Part shown: positions 33,937-42,710 of the stretch, one piece after another
Layout of the letters: each line of letters begins with the position of its first letter
How positions within the stretch are numbered: position 1 is the first letter of the stretch
From: Lachnoclostridium sp. UBA903
Lineage (GTDB): Bacteria > Bacillota > Clostridia > Lachnospirales > Lachnospiraceae
NCBI GenBank assembly: GCA_002294045.1
Contig: DBEP01000107.1
Span: forward strand, 65,187 to 129,186
Direction of reading: 5' to 3'
DNA: 64,000 nt
Position numbers and translations under genes: made by a program
The notes under the pieces: model-generated
What the model saw: the letters and a program-made list of their open reading frames with translations, nothing else
What the model was told of the DNA's origin: nothing
The model's database searches: none

Positions 33937-34599
33937 TTAGCCTTCTGCAACTCCGAGCAAAGTAATGATTTCATCAGGCAGGGGCAATCTCGGCTCGGTA
34001 TCTGTACCGCCATACAGAATTGCCTCCAGAGCGGTCAACTTCGTAGCGTCAACTTTCTTGGATTCAATAGTGATTTGAGCAGTGGGCTTGAATCCGGGTA
34101 CATTAACGGGTGTAGTTGTAACTTCCCAAGAGAAAGTAATAGCCTCGGGGCTATCGTTGATTGTCGAGTACCCCTTCTCAGAAGGAGCTGCCAAAGCGCC
34201 GTAAATCAAATGAAGTTTGTACCCATAATCATTACCGTCGGCATCGTTTCCGAGAACCGTCCGGTAGCAAAGGCCGAAAGTCTTACGATTTTGCTGACCG
34301 ATCAATACACCCGGAGCAATTTCTGCGGAACCGTCACATGCTGCAAATTCATCGGGGTATGTATATGCCTCGATGGTGGCACCAAACTCTTCTGCCGATA
34401 CAAGGTTCAAGTATTTAATATTGTCGGCATAAATGGGGGAAGCTTCTGCTCCAGAAGGGCTCTCAGTTACAGCGGTAAGACCGTTCCAAGCAACACCCTT
34501 ATCATACGTACCACCCGTTTTGGTCGGGTAAAGAACGCCTTGGCTTACGCCGGTTTCATAAAATCGCTTGCCGGTTTCGTCCCAAACAAGTTTACTCAT
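33937..34599 (-). CDS. Major tail protein
   Basis: The 220-residue protein has the N-terminal MSKLVWDETGKRFYETGVSQGVLYP pattern of phi13-type major tail tube proteins, with GVAWNGLTAVTESPSGAE shortly after. It forms the hexameric rings of the tail tube. AAGGAGG precedes ATG 34599. Its location between connectors and chaperones fits. Confidence 0.82.
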   Translation of the reverse strand: MSKLVWDETGKRFYETGVSQGVLYPTKTGGTYDKGVAWNGLTAVTESPSGAEASPIYADNIKYLNLVSAEEFGATIEAYTYPDEFAACDGSAEIAPGVLIGQQNRKTFGLCYRTVLGNDADGNDYGYKLHLIYGALAAPSEKGYSTINDSPEAITFSWEVTTTPVNVPGFKPTAQITIESKKVDATKLTALEAILYGGTDTEPRLPLPDEIITLLGVAEG

Positions 34600-34612
34600 A
34601 AATTTGTCCTCC

Positions 34613-34918
34613 TTAAAAATAGATGGTAAAGACATCGTGATTCAGATTGTCTTTTGCATAATGCCGATTAAATCGACAAGTAGGTAAAGCAGCTACTTTA
34701 TTCACGATGAGGCTATCCGGATTCTTATCTATAACAGTCACCGAATATTTCCTCGAAGACGAATAAACCCCGCCATTTGCAAACGAATTCTTGATATCTT
34801 CAAGACCGTATACAATGGCGGGGTAATTCATCTTTAGTGTTTCTGGGGGTTGAAAGTAGGCGTTCTTTGTGCCAAGTATTGAACACAAAACCTCATGAAG
34901 TTGAAGTCTGCTCGCCAT
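34613..34918 (-). CDS. Head-tail/tail terminator-type protein
   Basis: The protein is 101 residues from ATG 34918 (MASRLQLHEVLCSILG). YPAIVYGLEDIKNSFANGGVY and the YSVTVIDKNPDSLIVNKV stretch match small tail completion or terminator proteins located just before the major tail protein. It overlaps the upstream gene by 26 bases. The identity is inferred mostly from position and fold pattern. Confidence 0.6.
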   Translation of the reverse strand: MASRLQLHEVLCSILGTKNAYFQPPETLKMNYPAIVYGLEDIKNSFANGGVYSSSRKYSVTVIDKNPDSLIVNKVAALPTCRFNRHYAKDNLNHDVFTIYF

Positions 34919-35228
34919 CGGTATACACACCCCCAATCGAAAGTATAAGTCTTGGATACTGAACTTCGACGTTAGAAATCTTCCATTTAGCACCCATAAA
35001 TTCAACGTACCGCATCGAATGAAAATTCTGATTGGCAAATGGATCGGCTACGATACTGATATCATTTGCGACATTGATGTTGTCGTTGAGTTGATCGGTA
35101 GACTGAAGCCTACGAGTATTTCGAATCAAATCACCATAATACGGACGTTCCGTGATCTGCTCTTCCCATACTCCGGGCGTAGTCTCCACCGTTTCACCGT
35201 AGCCGATCATTCCATAGAATTTTGCCAT
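34893..35228 (-). CDS. Head-closure/neck protein
   Basis: The 111-residue protein starts MAKFYGMIGYGETVETTPGVWEEQI, as do small neck proteins that follow the capsid gene in clostridial siphophages. FHSMRYVEFMGAKWKISNVEVQYPRLILSIGG is a beta-rich core. It probably closes the head after packaging. AAAGGAG precedes the ATG. Confidence 0.65.
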   Translation of the reverse strand: MAKFYGMIGYGETVETTPGVWEEQITERPYYGDLIRNTRRLQSTDQLNDNINVANDISIVADPFANQNFHSMRYVEFMGAKWKISNVEVQYPRLILSIGGVYTDGEQTSTS

Positions 35229-35250
35229 TTTGTATTTTCTCCTTTGTTAA

Positions 35251-36405
35251 TTAGCCCTGCGTTCCGGACGATGTTACATCTTCCTCCAGAGCGATTGCGG
35301 ACAAGACACGGGTGCTTGCACCAGAGCAACGAGTTTCAAGCAAGCTCTTTTCCTGGTTGAAGTCGATGTCAAAATCCGTGAAATGAGTGATTTCACCGCC
35401 CTTGGTAGCACCAAGAGAGTAGTCAGTCAGATTGCACATAATACCAAGAAGCTTCTTGGTTTTACCATCGGCAGTACGAGTCTTGCCTTCAAACTGCTCG
35501 GCAGTGATAATTTCACCAACGTTCAGAGCAGCGGCCAGATCACTCACCTTATCGTAAATACGACGGCCATTCAGGTCACGAGCAAGAAGCATGACATTTA
35601 CAAGATGGGGAGTGCAATAGAAATCAGGTGTACCGGAACCTTTGTATTTCTCACGGGCATACAGCAATGACTGAATAACAGCCTCAGCGTAAATGTAGTT
35701 TTCACCGAAATTGGCACCGGTGTTGGTACCCTGGAGAGTCGCCTTCATGTCCGCAATATCAATGTCTGCGTGAATGGTGTACAGTTCATCATCAAGCCAC
35801 ACTGGACGAATCTTGTCTTCAGCAATCTTTCCTTCAGCGCCAACTTCACGACCATCGCCAATCATGATAGCGGTGGCCAACTCTTCATTCAGATTCATAC
35901 GGTCGATACCGTACATATACTGAACGACATCAAAATCCGTAATGTCAACGATGTCATCACGGTCAAGCTTGCTCTTAACGAAGACAGTCTGGGGATCGGT
36001 GGTTCTGTGAAGCAGCTGAATGTTTCCGATAAAGCCTTTCTGATTACCCTTCTTGTAACCCTTGGCACGAAGATTTTCAATATTACGAAGATCTGCCTGA
36101 CGAGTGCGGATACGGCTGATGGGGCTCTTATGGACTTTTGCCAGAACCTTGCCAACCCAGCCCTCATCGGTAGTGAGCAACTCGGGAGCACCAGGACGAA
36201 CATCCTTGTATTCAGGAAACAAGGTCTCGATGTTATCAATGCCGTGAGCAATAACATCGGGGTTCTGCTCAGCGAAAATGCTGATAGCAGTTTGCAGGCT
36301 GCCCACACTGTTAGACTTAGCCAAATCGATAATCTTCTTCTGATCGGAATGCATCAAAATACCCTCGTTCTTGGTGTCTTCCTTGTCAAATACGTTATGT
36401 TTCAT
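35251..36405 (-). CDS. Internal in-frame start: free major capsid protein (384 aa)
   Basis: Inside the fusion gene AAAGGAGG (36416-36423) stands 10 bases before ATG 36405, which opens MKHNVFDKEDTKNEGILMHS. Starting here gives a capsid protein with an N-terminal helical delta-like domain (residues about 1-80) and the HK97 fold, without protease. The site matches the ribosome binding sites of genuine genes of this phage. Making many free capsids and few fusions would supply one protease per several capsids. Confidence 0.6.
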   Translation of the reverse strand: MKHNVFDKEDTKNEGILMHSDQKKIIDLAKSNSVGSLQTAISIFAEQNPDVIAHGIDNIETLFPEYKDVRPGAPELLTTDEGWVGKVLAKVHKSPISRIRTRQADLRNIENLRAKGYKKGNQKGFIGNIQLLHRTTDPQTVFVKSKLDRDDIVDITDFDVVQYMYGIDRMNLNEELATAIMIGDGREVGAEGKIAEDKIRPVWLDDELYTIHADIDIADMKATLQGTNTGANFGENYIYAEAVIQSLLYAREKYKGSGTPDFYCTPHLVNVMLLARDLNGRRIYDKVSDLAAALNVGEIITAEQFEGKTRTADGKTKKLLGIMCNLTDYSLGATKGGEITHFTDFDIDFNQEKSLLETRCSGASTRVLSAIALEEDVTSSGTQG

Positions 36406-37074
36406 AGTTTCGTTTCCTCCTTTAGATTCTTCATTGTTATTTTGGATGGGGGAGCCTGTCTCTTCAAGAGCTTGTCCAAGCATTGCATAAACTACGGTTT
36501 TCTGCTTTTCAGAAAGAGTGTCGAATACTTCGGCAACCGTTTCCTCATCGTCAGGTTTCTTTTCGGGCTCTTTCTTAGGCTCTTCCTTGTCTTTGGGATC
36601 GTCTTTTGGTGGATCATCGGCGTGGAACAAAGAAATGTTTTCGCCGGTGTAGATAATGGCTTCCTCATCGGATTTCTCACCATGACTCATTACTGAATCA
36701 ATAAATGCCCCAGGGTTTGCACCAGCAAGAACAAGGCTCACCTCTCGTATGGCTCCATGTAATACATTAGCCCCTTGCTGTTTAAGTTGGTTAGCAAAGA
36801 TAGATAGAGCGGACACATCACCATGCTCAACCAAAAGCTTGGCGGCCTTGCCAGCTTCTGAATCATTGAATTCGCAGTACGCATATACGCCCTCTTCGCG
36901 GTTCTCGAGCAGCGCGTGACCCAGAATATTCAAAGGATCATTGTGTTGGTGATTCCAGACGAGTGGAACAGTCTTCCCGTTATTTCCCTTAAACGCATCT
37001 TTCATGATAGTTCTGCCGTCAGAGCATTTCAGGTTATTTCGAGTAGCCCAGCCACTGAAATCAAACTTCTTCAT
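35251..37074 (-). CDS. Prohead protease-major capsid protein fusion (607 aa)
   Basis: Residues about 1-135 form an HK97-type prohead protease (VPLVWNHQHNDPLNILGHA with catalytic His, EHGDVSALSIFAN with Ser, and GAIREVSLVLAGANPGAFID). An acidic Pro/Lys/Glu linker (about 150-215) follows. The HK97-fold capsid (about 290-600: RNIENLRAKGYKKGNQKGFI, MLLARDLNGRRIYD, ITHFTDFDIDFNQEKSLLETRCSGA) ends the protein. Protease and capsid are normally separate genes. An in-frame start at Met224 with its own ribosome binding site would also yield capsid alone. The start overlaps the portal stop by 4 bases. Confidence 0.88.
   Translation of the reverse strand: MKKFDFSGWATRNNLKCSDGRTIMKDAFKGNNGKTVPLVWNHQHNDPLNILGHALLENREEGVYAYCEFNDSEAGKAAKLLVEHGDVSALSIFANQLKQQGANVLHGAIREVSLVLAGANPGAFIDSVMSHGEKSDEEAIIYTGENISLFHADDPPKDDPKDKEEPKKEPEKKPDDEETVAEVFDTLSEKQKTVVYAMLGQALEETGSPIQNNNEESKGGNETMKHNVFDKEDTKNEGILMHSDQKKIIDLAKSNSVGSLQTAISIFAEQNPDVIAHGIDNIETLFPEYKDVRPGAPELLTTDEGWVGKVLAKVHKSPISRIRTRQADLRNIENLRAKGYKKGNQKGFIGNIQLLHRTTDPQTVFVKSKLDRDDIVDITDFDVVQYMYGIDRMNLNEELATAIMIGDGREVGAEGKIAEDKIRPVWLDDELYTIHADIDIADMKATLQGTNTGANFGENYIYAEAVIQSLLYAREKYKGSGTPDFYCTPHLVNVMLLARDLNGRRIYDKVSDLAAALNVGEIITAEQFEGKTRTADGKTKKLLGIMCNLTDYSLGATKGGEITHFTDFDIDFNQEKSLLETRCSGASTRVLSAIALEEDVTSSGTQG
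36416..36423 (-). promoter_or_regulatory. Internal ribosome binding site of the capsid protein
   Basis: AAAGGAGG encodes Lys-Gly-Gly in the fusion frame and precedes the internal ATG by 10 bases. Confidence 0.6.
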
Positions 37075-39005
37075 TTTGAATTACCTCCTTTTATCATGTA
37101 TTTAGCCAATTTCGATTTTGTATCGGATTTAGATGATTTCTTCTTTGAAGCCCTTTTAAAAGTCGAATCAGAACGAATCTTATCCAATTCCTGAATGTAC
37201 TTTTCGTCATACTCTTCTTTCAAACGGGTTCTTTCTTCTTTATGACCAGAACGCAAAGAATTGCTAGAAGACTTAAAATCTTCTTGTAAACGAAGACGTT
37301 CTTTTTTATTGTCTTCTCGAAGAGAACCTATAAGGTTATAAATCCGGTCCTTAGTACTAGCTTTTTCTTCCTTACTCATGTCTTTAAGAAGTTCTCGCAA
37401 ATCATCAATCTTACCCTGCATAGCATTTTTATGGGCTTCGACATTGGCTTTTTTTCGATTACGCAGACTCTCAATCTGAGAATCTGTTTGGTCCTTGTGT
37501 GTTTTAACTTTGCCTTTCCGTTCACTGGTCAACTGCTCCTTAACATATTGGGCAGCATTTTTTCCCGCCTCGTTAAGTTTAGCTGTGGATTTACGGCTTT
37601 TTAATTCCCGATTTTTTAAGTAATACTCATGCGCTTTTACCGGATCATAATATGGACTGGCATAATGTTTTAAGTCTTCATCAACATCAAGCTCCTCTTC
37701 AAGTTCATCTAATTGAGCATCCAAGTCGTCCAAATCTTCAATGGCCGAATCATACTCTTCTCTAGTCATCCCTTCTTGTTGGGATTCCTCATCCAACGCT
37801 TCTTCATCACTTATGTCCTCAGCAGATTGATTCAGATTTTTATTTCTAAGCTCATCAGCTTTTGGATCATCCGACGGTCTCAAACCAATAATCTGTCTGA
37901 TTTCATTCGAAGTCATAATCTCATTTCGGGTGAATTTATCAGCGATTTCAGATATTTCTGAAACAGGAACAAGCTTAAACGGATCTCTGAAGAACAAGAT
38001 AGATTGGAATTGTGATCTGGCAGTTTTTGTTAGAAACTTTCGTTTCATTTCATCGACAATGGCCGAAACTATTGGCTCAATTGTCCGATTATAGTAGTTA
38101 AGCATCGTTTTATCATCGGCAGTACCATCTAATATACTCTGAGTGATTCCTAACTGGCTATATAGCATACTCGTTAGATATTCAATCTGCTTCATTAGAT
38201 TGTTCTCAACCGGACGATTCAACTGAGTAATACGCTCTGTACCATCGGTATAAGCGATACCATACTTTGAGTCAGACAATTGATCTACTATATCCTGACG
38301 GCGGTTTAGAGCCTGTTGACGCCTTGCTTCTGTTTTGATGACATAGGGTAATTGAATAATCAAATCCAATTTACCAGAACCGCTCTGTTCATCAATTGCG
38401 TCCAGAAGATTTAATTTTCGAACAAGTCGCTGCATAGTCGAGTTAGGCTCATTCATGACTGCATAAAGAGGATTTTCAACAATAGCTACGGCTTTTTTAG
38501 CCAATTCAATGTCTTCTTTACGGCCTACCTGCTCGTTATAAACACGAATCTTAATGTGCTGAGGATACCATTCCAAAATTTTTCCAGTTCTTAAAGAATT
38601 GATATCATAGGCACCCGTAATCTCTGGATCATCTGTAGTATCCACAGGAACAAGAGCCACGCAACCTTCGTCCATCATAGACATAACAGCATCTTGAACA
38701 AATGCACGTCCGGTTTGATCAATATTGGATTCAAGAGTTAAACATTTATTTAATTCCGAATTAATCACAGATAAAAACCTATCATTTTCATCTAATCTTA
38801 CATGCTGAATACTGATTGCAGCGGCGTCCAACGCGATACGATTGTAAACCGATGTTACGATAGAACGCTCATTACCTCGTGATAATCGGATTCGATCAGG
38901 TCTATAAGAATAGCCGATTCCAATATTCCTGAAGTTTCTGGTGGGGTCTTTATTTAAAAACGCATTCCATGCATGTTTTATTCTCGAACCAAAAGTCACC
39001 TCCAT
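37071..39005 (-). CDS. Portal protein with C-terminal tag and coiled-coil extension
   Basis: The 644-residue protein has an SPP1/HK97-type portal core (residues about 1-390, for example NRIALDAAAISIQHVRLDENDRFLS, MLYSQLGITQSILDGTADDKTM, NEIRQIIGLRPSDDPKAD). An acidic linker (about 395-444) follows. Next come LKHYASPYYDPVKAHEYYLKNRELKSRKS (445-473) and a long charged coiled coil (about 485-615) ending in a Lys/Ser-rich tail. The core forms the dodecameric DNA gate at one vertex. The extra ~200 residues are not needed for a portal and may act as scaffold or docking arm. Confidence 0.87.
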   Translation of the reverse strand: MEVTFGSRIKHAWNAFLNKDPTRNFRNIGIGYSYRPDRIRLSRGNERSIVTSVYNRIALDAAAISIQHVRLDENDRFLSVINSELNKCLTLESNIDQTGRAFVQDAVMSMMDEGCVALVPVDTTDDPEITGAYDINSLRTGKILEWYPQHIKIRVYNEQVGRKEDIELAKKAVAIVENPLYAVMNEPNSTMQRLVRKLNLLDAIDEQSGSGKLDLIIQLPYVIKTEARRQQALNRRQDIVDQLSDSKYGIAYTDGTERITQLNRPVENNLMKQIEYLTSMLYSQLGITQSILDGTADDKTMLNYYNRTIEPIVSAIVDEMKRKFLTKTARSQFQSILFFRDPFKLVPVSEISEIADKFTRNEIMTSNEIRQIIGLRPSDDPKADELRNKNLNQSAEDISDEEALDEESQQEGMTREEYDSAIEDLDDLDAQLDELEEELDVDEDLKHYASPYYDPVKAHEYYLKNRELKSRKSTAKLNEAGKNAAQYVKEQLTSERKGKVKTHKDQTDSQIESLRNRKKANVEAHKNAMQGKIDDLRELLKDMSKEEKASTKDRIYNLIGSLREDNKKERLRLQEDFKSSSNSLRSGHKEERTRLKEEYDEKYIQELDKIRSDSTFKRASKKKSSKSDTKSKLAKYMIKGGNSK

Positions 39006-39023
39006 TTTGAACCATCACCTCCT

Positions 39024-39482
39024 TTAGTTTTTGACTTTATCAATAACGGTGTTTCTATATGCGACTTTTCCAGAATCATAAATTCCATTTTTAAGCTGAT
39101 TCATGTTATAACCTTGATCAGCTAGGGCCATAAAAACCCCAACCTCTCCTCGCTTGGCTACAAATCGCACAACCTTACCAGATGGTGATTTCAAGTCAGA
39201 AACTTTTTCGCTCATAAGAGAAGCCATCTTTTGGTTGTAAGAATTGATTGTTGCTGCACTAAGCTTTCCAGACTTGTTGACAGCACGTGGATCTTTCATC
39301 AGCTCATTGGCATATTTCATCAAATCTTTAGAAGATTTATTTCGAGCTTTTTCCGTTATTTTATCGGTGTTCTTCTTGACCCACTTGGTATCTTTTCTAC
39401 TAAGATTACCGAGTTGTGTCTGGGTACGACGAACACCCCAACGCATACCAAGAATTCCATGATGGGTCAATCCATTATCCAT
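39024..39482 (-). CDS. HHGILGM-tag head-region protein (152 aa)
   Basis: Residues 5-19 read LTHHGILGMRWGVRR, nearly identical to the tag of the 122-residue protein on the other side of the terminase gene. The rest is basic and helical, with no catalytic motif. It lies between terminase and portal genes. I recall this tag from proteins in many Firmicute phage head clusters, but its function is unknown. AAAGGTGGTG precedes the ATG. Confidence 0.7.
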   Translation of the reverse strand: MDNGLTHHGILGMRWGVRRTQTQLGNLSRKDTKWVKKNTDKITEKARNKSSKDLMKYANELMKDPRAVNKSGKLSAATINSYNQKMASLMSEKVSDLKSPSGKVVRFVAKRGEVGVFMALADQGYNMNQLKNGIYDSGKVAYRNTVIDKVKN

Positions 39483-39498
39483 AAGTTAATCACCACCT

Positions 39499-41247
39499 TT
39501 AATCAAAAGCATCTTTGTTAAGCTTATAGGCAATGTAAGCATCCATCATAGCCGCAACAGCATCAATTTTCTGCTCGTATCGCTTCTTAAGCAATTTTCT
39601 ATTTCCGTTTGTATCTTCCAAAGTAATACAGTTACCCATAGCAAAAGTCATTAAATCCTCATCAAATAAAAGCATCCGTTCCTCGGAGAGTTTCTTTAAC
39701 TCACCCAAAGGAACGGATTCTGTTTTTGCACCCTGTATAACTTTTTCAATACCAAACGGACCATTTTCTGATTCCCAACGTTCAACAAACTCCTTGGCGT
39801 TGTACGGGTCAAAGCCGAAACATCGAACATCATAACCGCACTCAGTTATGTGATTATCCAAGTCCTCATAAACCTGCATCATATCCAAAACGGTACCGTC
39901 AAGAACAATTAAACTACCCTCGGCCATAAATTGGTCGTATTTGATTCTCATAGCAGCTGGTAATTTCATTAGAGTTAATGAAGAAATGTAATTTCGTGTC
40001 TTTATACCGAAACTTCCTCTTGGTAGCGGAAACAGAAAAGTGAATGCGCAGAAGTCATCTCCTTGTGAAAGATCTGCACCTAATGAACAAGGCAATTTCC
40101 AATAGTCACGTTTTCGGTGGGGGAGGGTTTCCTCATATGTAAAGTAATAAGTGTAACCTTCCATGGGAAGACCGAAACGTTTTGCCAAGATATCATTTCG
40201 GGCAGCTGGAGCTTTTTCAGCTCTTTCAACTTCAAGTTGGTAGGTCTCGTAACTAACGGTCTTACCAAGATTAGGATTGGCTTTTAGCCACATGTCCGGG
40301 TTGGAAATTTCATCGACAGAATCAAGCTTGTACCACCAAATCGAGACATGAGGATTAATGTATTCGCCTTTGAGAATGTCAGCCAACTCCATTTTGATTG
40401 TGTCGCCACTCCCATTTCGGACAGTGCCTTCGGAACTCATAGCTATAATGAGATAATCATCTGTGTTTTTAGAAGCGCCCTGTTCAATGGCTCCGATAAC
40501 ATCTTCTCTTATATCACACGAAAGCCATTCATCGACAGTAGCATATTTATCATGGCGGCCCTGAAGCTTTGGTATACTCATAGGTCTTACTTCCAGAATA
40601 GAACCGGTCAACATATTTTGAATACCTAGCTTAGTTGAAGCTAACTTTACTCTATTTGCTTTAGATCCCGTCGTATTTTGGAGAGAACCCTCAGTTAGAA
40701 ACTGAAACAATGGACCTCTGGATCTTGTTATAGAGGTCCTAATCGGCCCCATGACTTCGTCGGCTTGCTTCATGGTGGGACCGGTGGTAACCTGTTGTGT
40801 AGTAGAGGTATCTATATTAAGACCGTAATTTTGAATGGTCGAACCATACATGGTCTTGGCAGCACCTCTTCCGACAATCAGATATTGCTTATTAATCAAT
40901 CGTTTCTTAATAGTTTTCTTGACATAATGACCACCATGACCATCGGAATTTGGTTCATACACGCTTCTTTCGACGAAATAATACCATCCGAAAATCTGTT
41001 CGCCCCATAGTTTGAAGCTGTCTAACAAATGTAAGTCAGAACCATCCGTTAGAGTAAGTTCTTCTTCGCAATAACGAATCCAACCTTCAACCGCCTGATC
41101 ATCATAATAAACTCCTGGATTAGCAATCAGATCATCGATACGATTCATCTCCATTGAGATTTCTTTATTGACTGGAATATCGCCTCGAAGTACGGCATCT
41201 CGAAACATGCCGTAATATTTTGGAACGGCAGTGTTTGATAATGCCAT
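39499..41247 (-). CDS. terL: Terminase large subunit
   Basis: The 582-residue protein shows the ATPase Walker A variant VGRGAAKT (residues 125-132), a Walker B KYATVDEW near residue 233 and the coupling ILLSS-like LIIAMSS segment. The C-terminal RNase H-fold nuclease has Asp residues in LGADLSQGDD, FGFDPYNAKEF and KIDAVAAMMDAY. It cuts concatemeric DNA and drives it through the portal. Order (small terminase and HNH upstream, portal downstream) fits a cos-type packaging module. Confidence 0.93.
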   Translation of the reverse strand: MALSNTAVPKYYGMFRDAVLRGDIPVNKEISMEMNRIDDLIANPGVYYDDQAVEGWIRYCEEELTLTDGSDLHLLDSFKLWGEQIFGWYYFVERSVYEPNSDGHGGHYVKKTIKKRLINKQYLIVGRGAAKTMYGSTIQNYGLNIDTSTTQQVTTGPTMKQADEVMGPIRTSITRSRGPLFQFLTEGSLQNTTGSKANRVKLASTKLGIQNMLTGSILEVRPMSIPKLQGRHDKYATVDEWLSCDIREDVIGAIEQGASKNTDDYLIIAMSSEGTVRNGSGDTIKMELADILKGEYINPHVSIWWYKLDSVDEISNPDMWLKANPNLGKTVSYETYQLEVERAEKAPAARNDILAKRFGLPMEGYTYYFTYEETLPHRKRDYWKLPCSLGADLSQGDDFCAFTFLFPLPRGSFGIKTRNYISSLTLMKLPAAMRIKYDQFMAEGSLIVLDGTVLDMMQVYEDLDNHITECGYDVRCFGFDPYNAKEFVERWESENGPFGIEKVIQGAKTESVPLGELKKLSEERMLLFDEDLMTFAMGNCITLEDTNGNRKLLKKRYEQKIDAVAAMMDAYIAYKLNKDAFD

Positions 41248-41257
41248 AATTGTTCAC

Positions 41258-41626
41258 CTACTTCTTAAGAATACCTTTTATCTTCTCTACATTGTTATAA
41301 ATCGTAAGACCCGTAGTTGTAATAGCAGCGACAGTCGTCGCACCTTTCATAAATTTCTGCGCAAACTGTTTTCCGCTGCTAACACTTCCTTCGGACAATT
41401 GAGAATATTGTCGCTCCATTTGAAGACGATTTAATTTGTTTCTTAACTCGGCATCGCTCATGGATTTAATGTTTTTAGATCCATGAGCTTTTTTGTAATC
41501 TTCGTGAGAGGCATCTGAAGAACTCTTTTTAGAACTTCCTCTAGCTCTAGCAAGCTGAGCATCAGATCGTCTAACTCCCCAACGCATACCAAGAATGCCG
41601 TGATGGGTTAGCGTGTTGTTACTCAT
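41258..41626 (-). CDS. HHGILGM-tag head-region protein with C-terminal membrane-like segment (122 aa)
   Basis: Residues 6-20 read LTHHGILGMRWGVRR. A Ser/Lys-rich region follows, and the C-terminus has a moderately hydrophobic segment (FMKGATTVAAITTTGLTIYN). It overlaps the connector gene upstream by 8 bases and precedes the terminase. Function is unknown; the tag links it to the 152-residue protein, the portal and the RNA polymerase-like protein. Confidence 0.7.
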   Translation of the reverse strand: MSNNTLTHHGILGMRWGVRRSDAQLARARGSSKKSSSDASHEDYKKAHGSKNIKSMSDAELRNKLNRLQMERQYSQLSEGSVSSGKQFAQKFMKGATTVAAITTTGLTIYNNVEKIKGILKK

Positions 41627-41987
41627 TTTGTTTTTCCTCCTTACTCTTAGATGTTACGGTGTCGGCCTCAACCTGAATTCTCCACTCAAGCTTGGCTATC
41701 TTCCGATTTATGGCTTCTATTGCAGCCGAGCTAGATGGAGGATCAAAAACGAGTTTTACGTTTAGATGCACGTAAGACTTTACAAATTCTAAATTCAATT
41801 TCGCAGGAATGAAATCTGTCCATACAGCAGTTTTATCTTCTATTGCGAAACCTTCAGAGGGACCGACACCAATTTGCGCTAGCTCCGCCAACTCAGTGTT
41901 GATGTCGATGATAATATCGGTATCGAAGTTGGTATCATCTTCCGCAATTCCGAGTAGCTTCTTAATTGACGTCAGTATGCTCTCCAT
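41619..41987 (-). CDS. Head-tail connector protein (gp6-like)
   Basis: The 122-residue protein has the connector pattern MESILTSIKKLLGIAEDDTNFDTDIIIDINTELAELAQIGVGP and VKSYVHLNVKLVFDPPSSSAAIEAINRKIAKLEWRI. These proteins form the ring below the portal. It lies upstream of the terminase rather than after the capsid. AAAGGAGG precedes the ATG. Confidence 0.75.
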   Translation of the reverse strand: MESILTSIKKLLGIAEDDTNFDTDIIIDINTELAELAQIGVGPSEGFAIEDKTAVWTDFIPAKLNLEFVKSYVHLNVKLVFDPPSSSAAIEAINRKIAKLEWRIQVEADTVTSKSKEEKQNE

Positions 41988-41999
41988 GACGATCCTCCT

Positions 42000-42269
42000 T
42001 TACGACTGCACTACGATAAATTTCTTCATACAGAATCCTTCTATCCCGGTTTCCGTATAAACTTTGTAGAAGTCATCGGTTGATTCTGCTTCGTCAATCA
42101 TAACCTCGGTTTGGTTATCAATCTCGCAGACAATCTGGGCGTCTACTTGTGGTTCCTTACGAACGTTGAGCCGTTTACAACCTTCTACGAGACCAAGCAT
42201 AACATCTTCCATATCGCTCTGGTCTTTTTCCTGGGTATTGTTAAACCTTGAATTTTGATTCTGATGCAT
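42000..42269 (-). CDS. Small protein with SH3-like domain
   Basis: The 89-residue protein carries a bacterial SH3-type fold over residues about 25-89 (GCKRLNVRKEPQVDAQIVCEIDNQTEVMID, ending in GIEGFCMKKFIVV). It has no signal peptide. Such small SH3 proteins occur in phage head clusters; the partner is unknown. AAAGGAGG precedes the ATG. Confidence 0.6.
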   Translation of the reverse strand: MHQNQNSRFNNTQEKDQSDMEDVMLGLVEGCKRLNVRKEPQVDAQIVCEIDNQTEVMIDEAESTDDFYKVYTETGIEGFCMKKFIVVQS

Positions 42270-42293
42270 TAATTTGTTTCCTCCTTTTTTTTG

Positions 42294-42710
42294 TTAATAT
42301 CGCCACGGGCATGTATCATTTTTGCTTCGCTCAACAGGAGCTCTAGCCAACAAACTTACATCCCCATAGTGAATAGCATTGTGTGTTGAGAGAATAGTTG
42401 AAATTAAATATTCTGGATTCAATAGAAATTCGCTTTGGGTTTCAATATCCTTTGGCAAAATAGGGTTCATATGATGGATCAGAATCCTACCATGAATTTC
42501 ATAACCCTCGATACCGAGATCGCATCCATTATCTCTCACTATTACAAAATCTCGTATGGATTTCCACTCTTGAGATTTGTAGAAAATCTGATTGATGTAC
42601 CTATCGAATCCGAATGTCTCTTTACCAACAGCCCCGTTAAGTTGTAAATACCGGTATCTCTCGTCAAATGTTTGTAGTTTGGATAATTCCGTATAAGTCC
42701 TAATAATCAT
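42294..42710 (-). CDS. HNH endonuclease of the packaging module
   Basis: The protein is 138 residues from ATG 42710. The nuclease region includes WKSIRDFVIVRDNGCDLGIEGYEI, then HGRILIHHMNPI with the His-His pair, and STHNAIHYGD at the end, a beta-beta-alpha-metal layout. HNH proteins next to the terminase assist cos cleavage in many HK97-like phages. It overlaps the end of the small terminase gene by 11 bases. Confidence 0.78.
   Translation of the reverse strand: MIIRTYTELSKLQTFDERYRYLQLNGAVGKETFGFDRYINQIFYKSQEWKSIRDFVIVRDNGCDLGIEGYEIHGRILIHHMNPILPKDIETQSEFLLNPEYLISTILSTHNAIHYGDVSLLARAPVERSKNDTCPWRY

Noticed and set aside
35770..36696. 308-codon plus-strand frame
   Set aside because: Antisense to the protease-capsid fusion gene, which has clear domains; no supporting motif or start signal.
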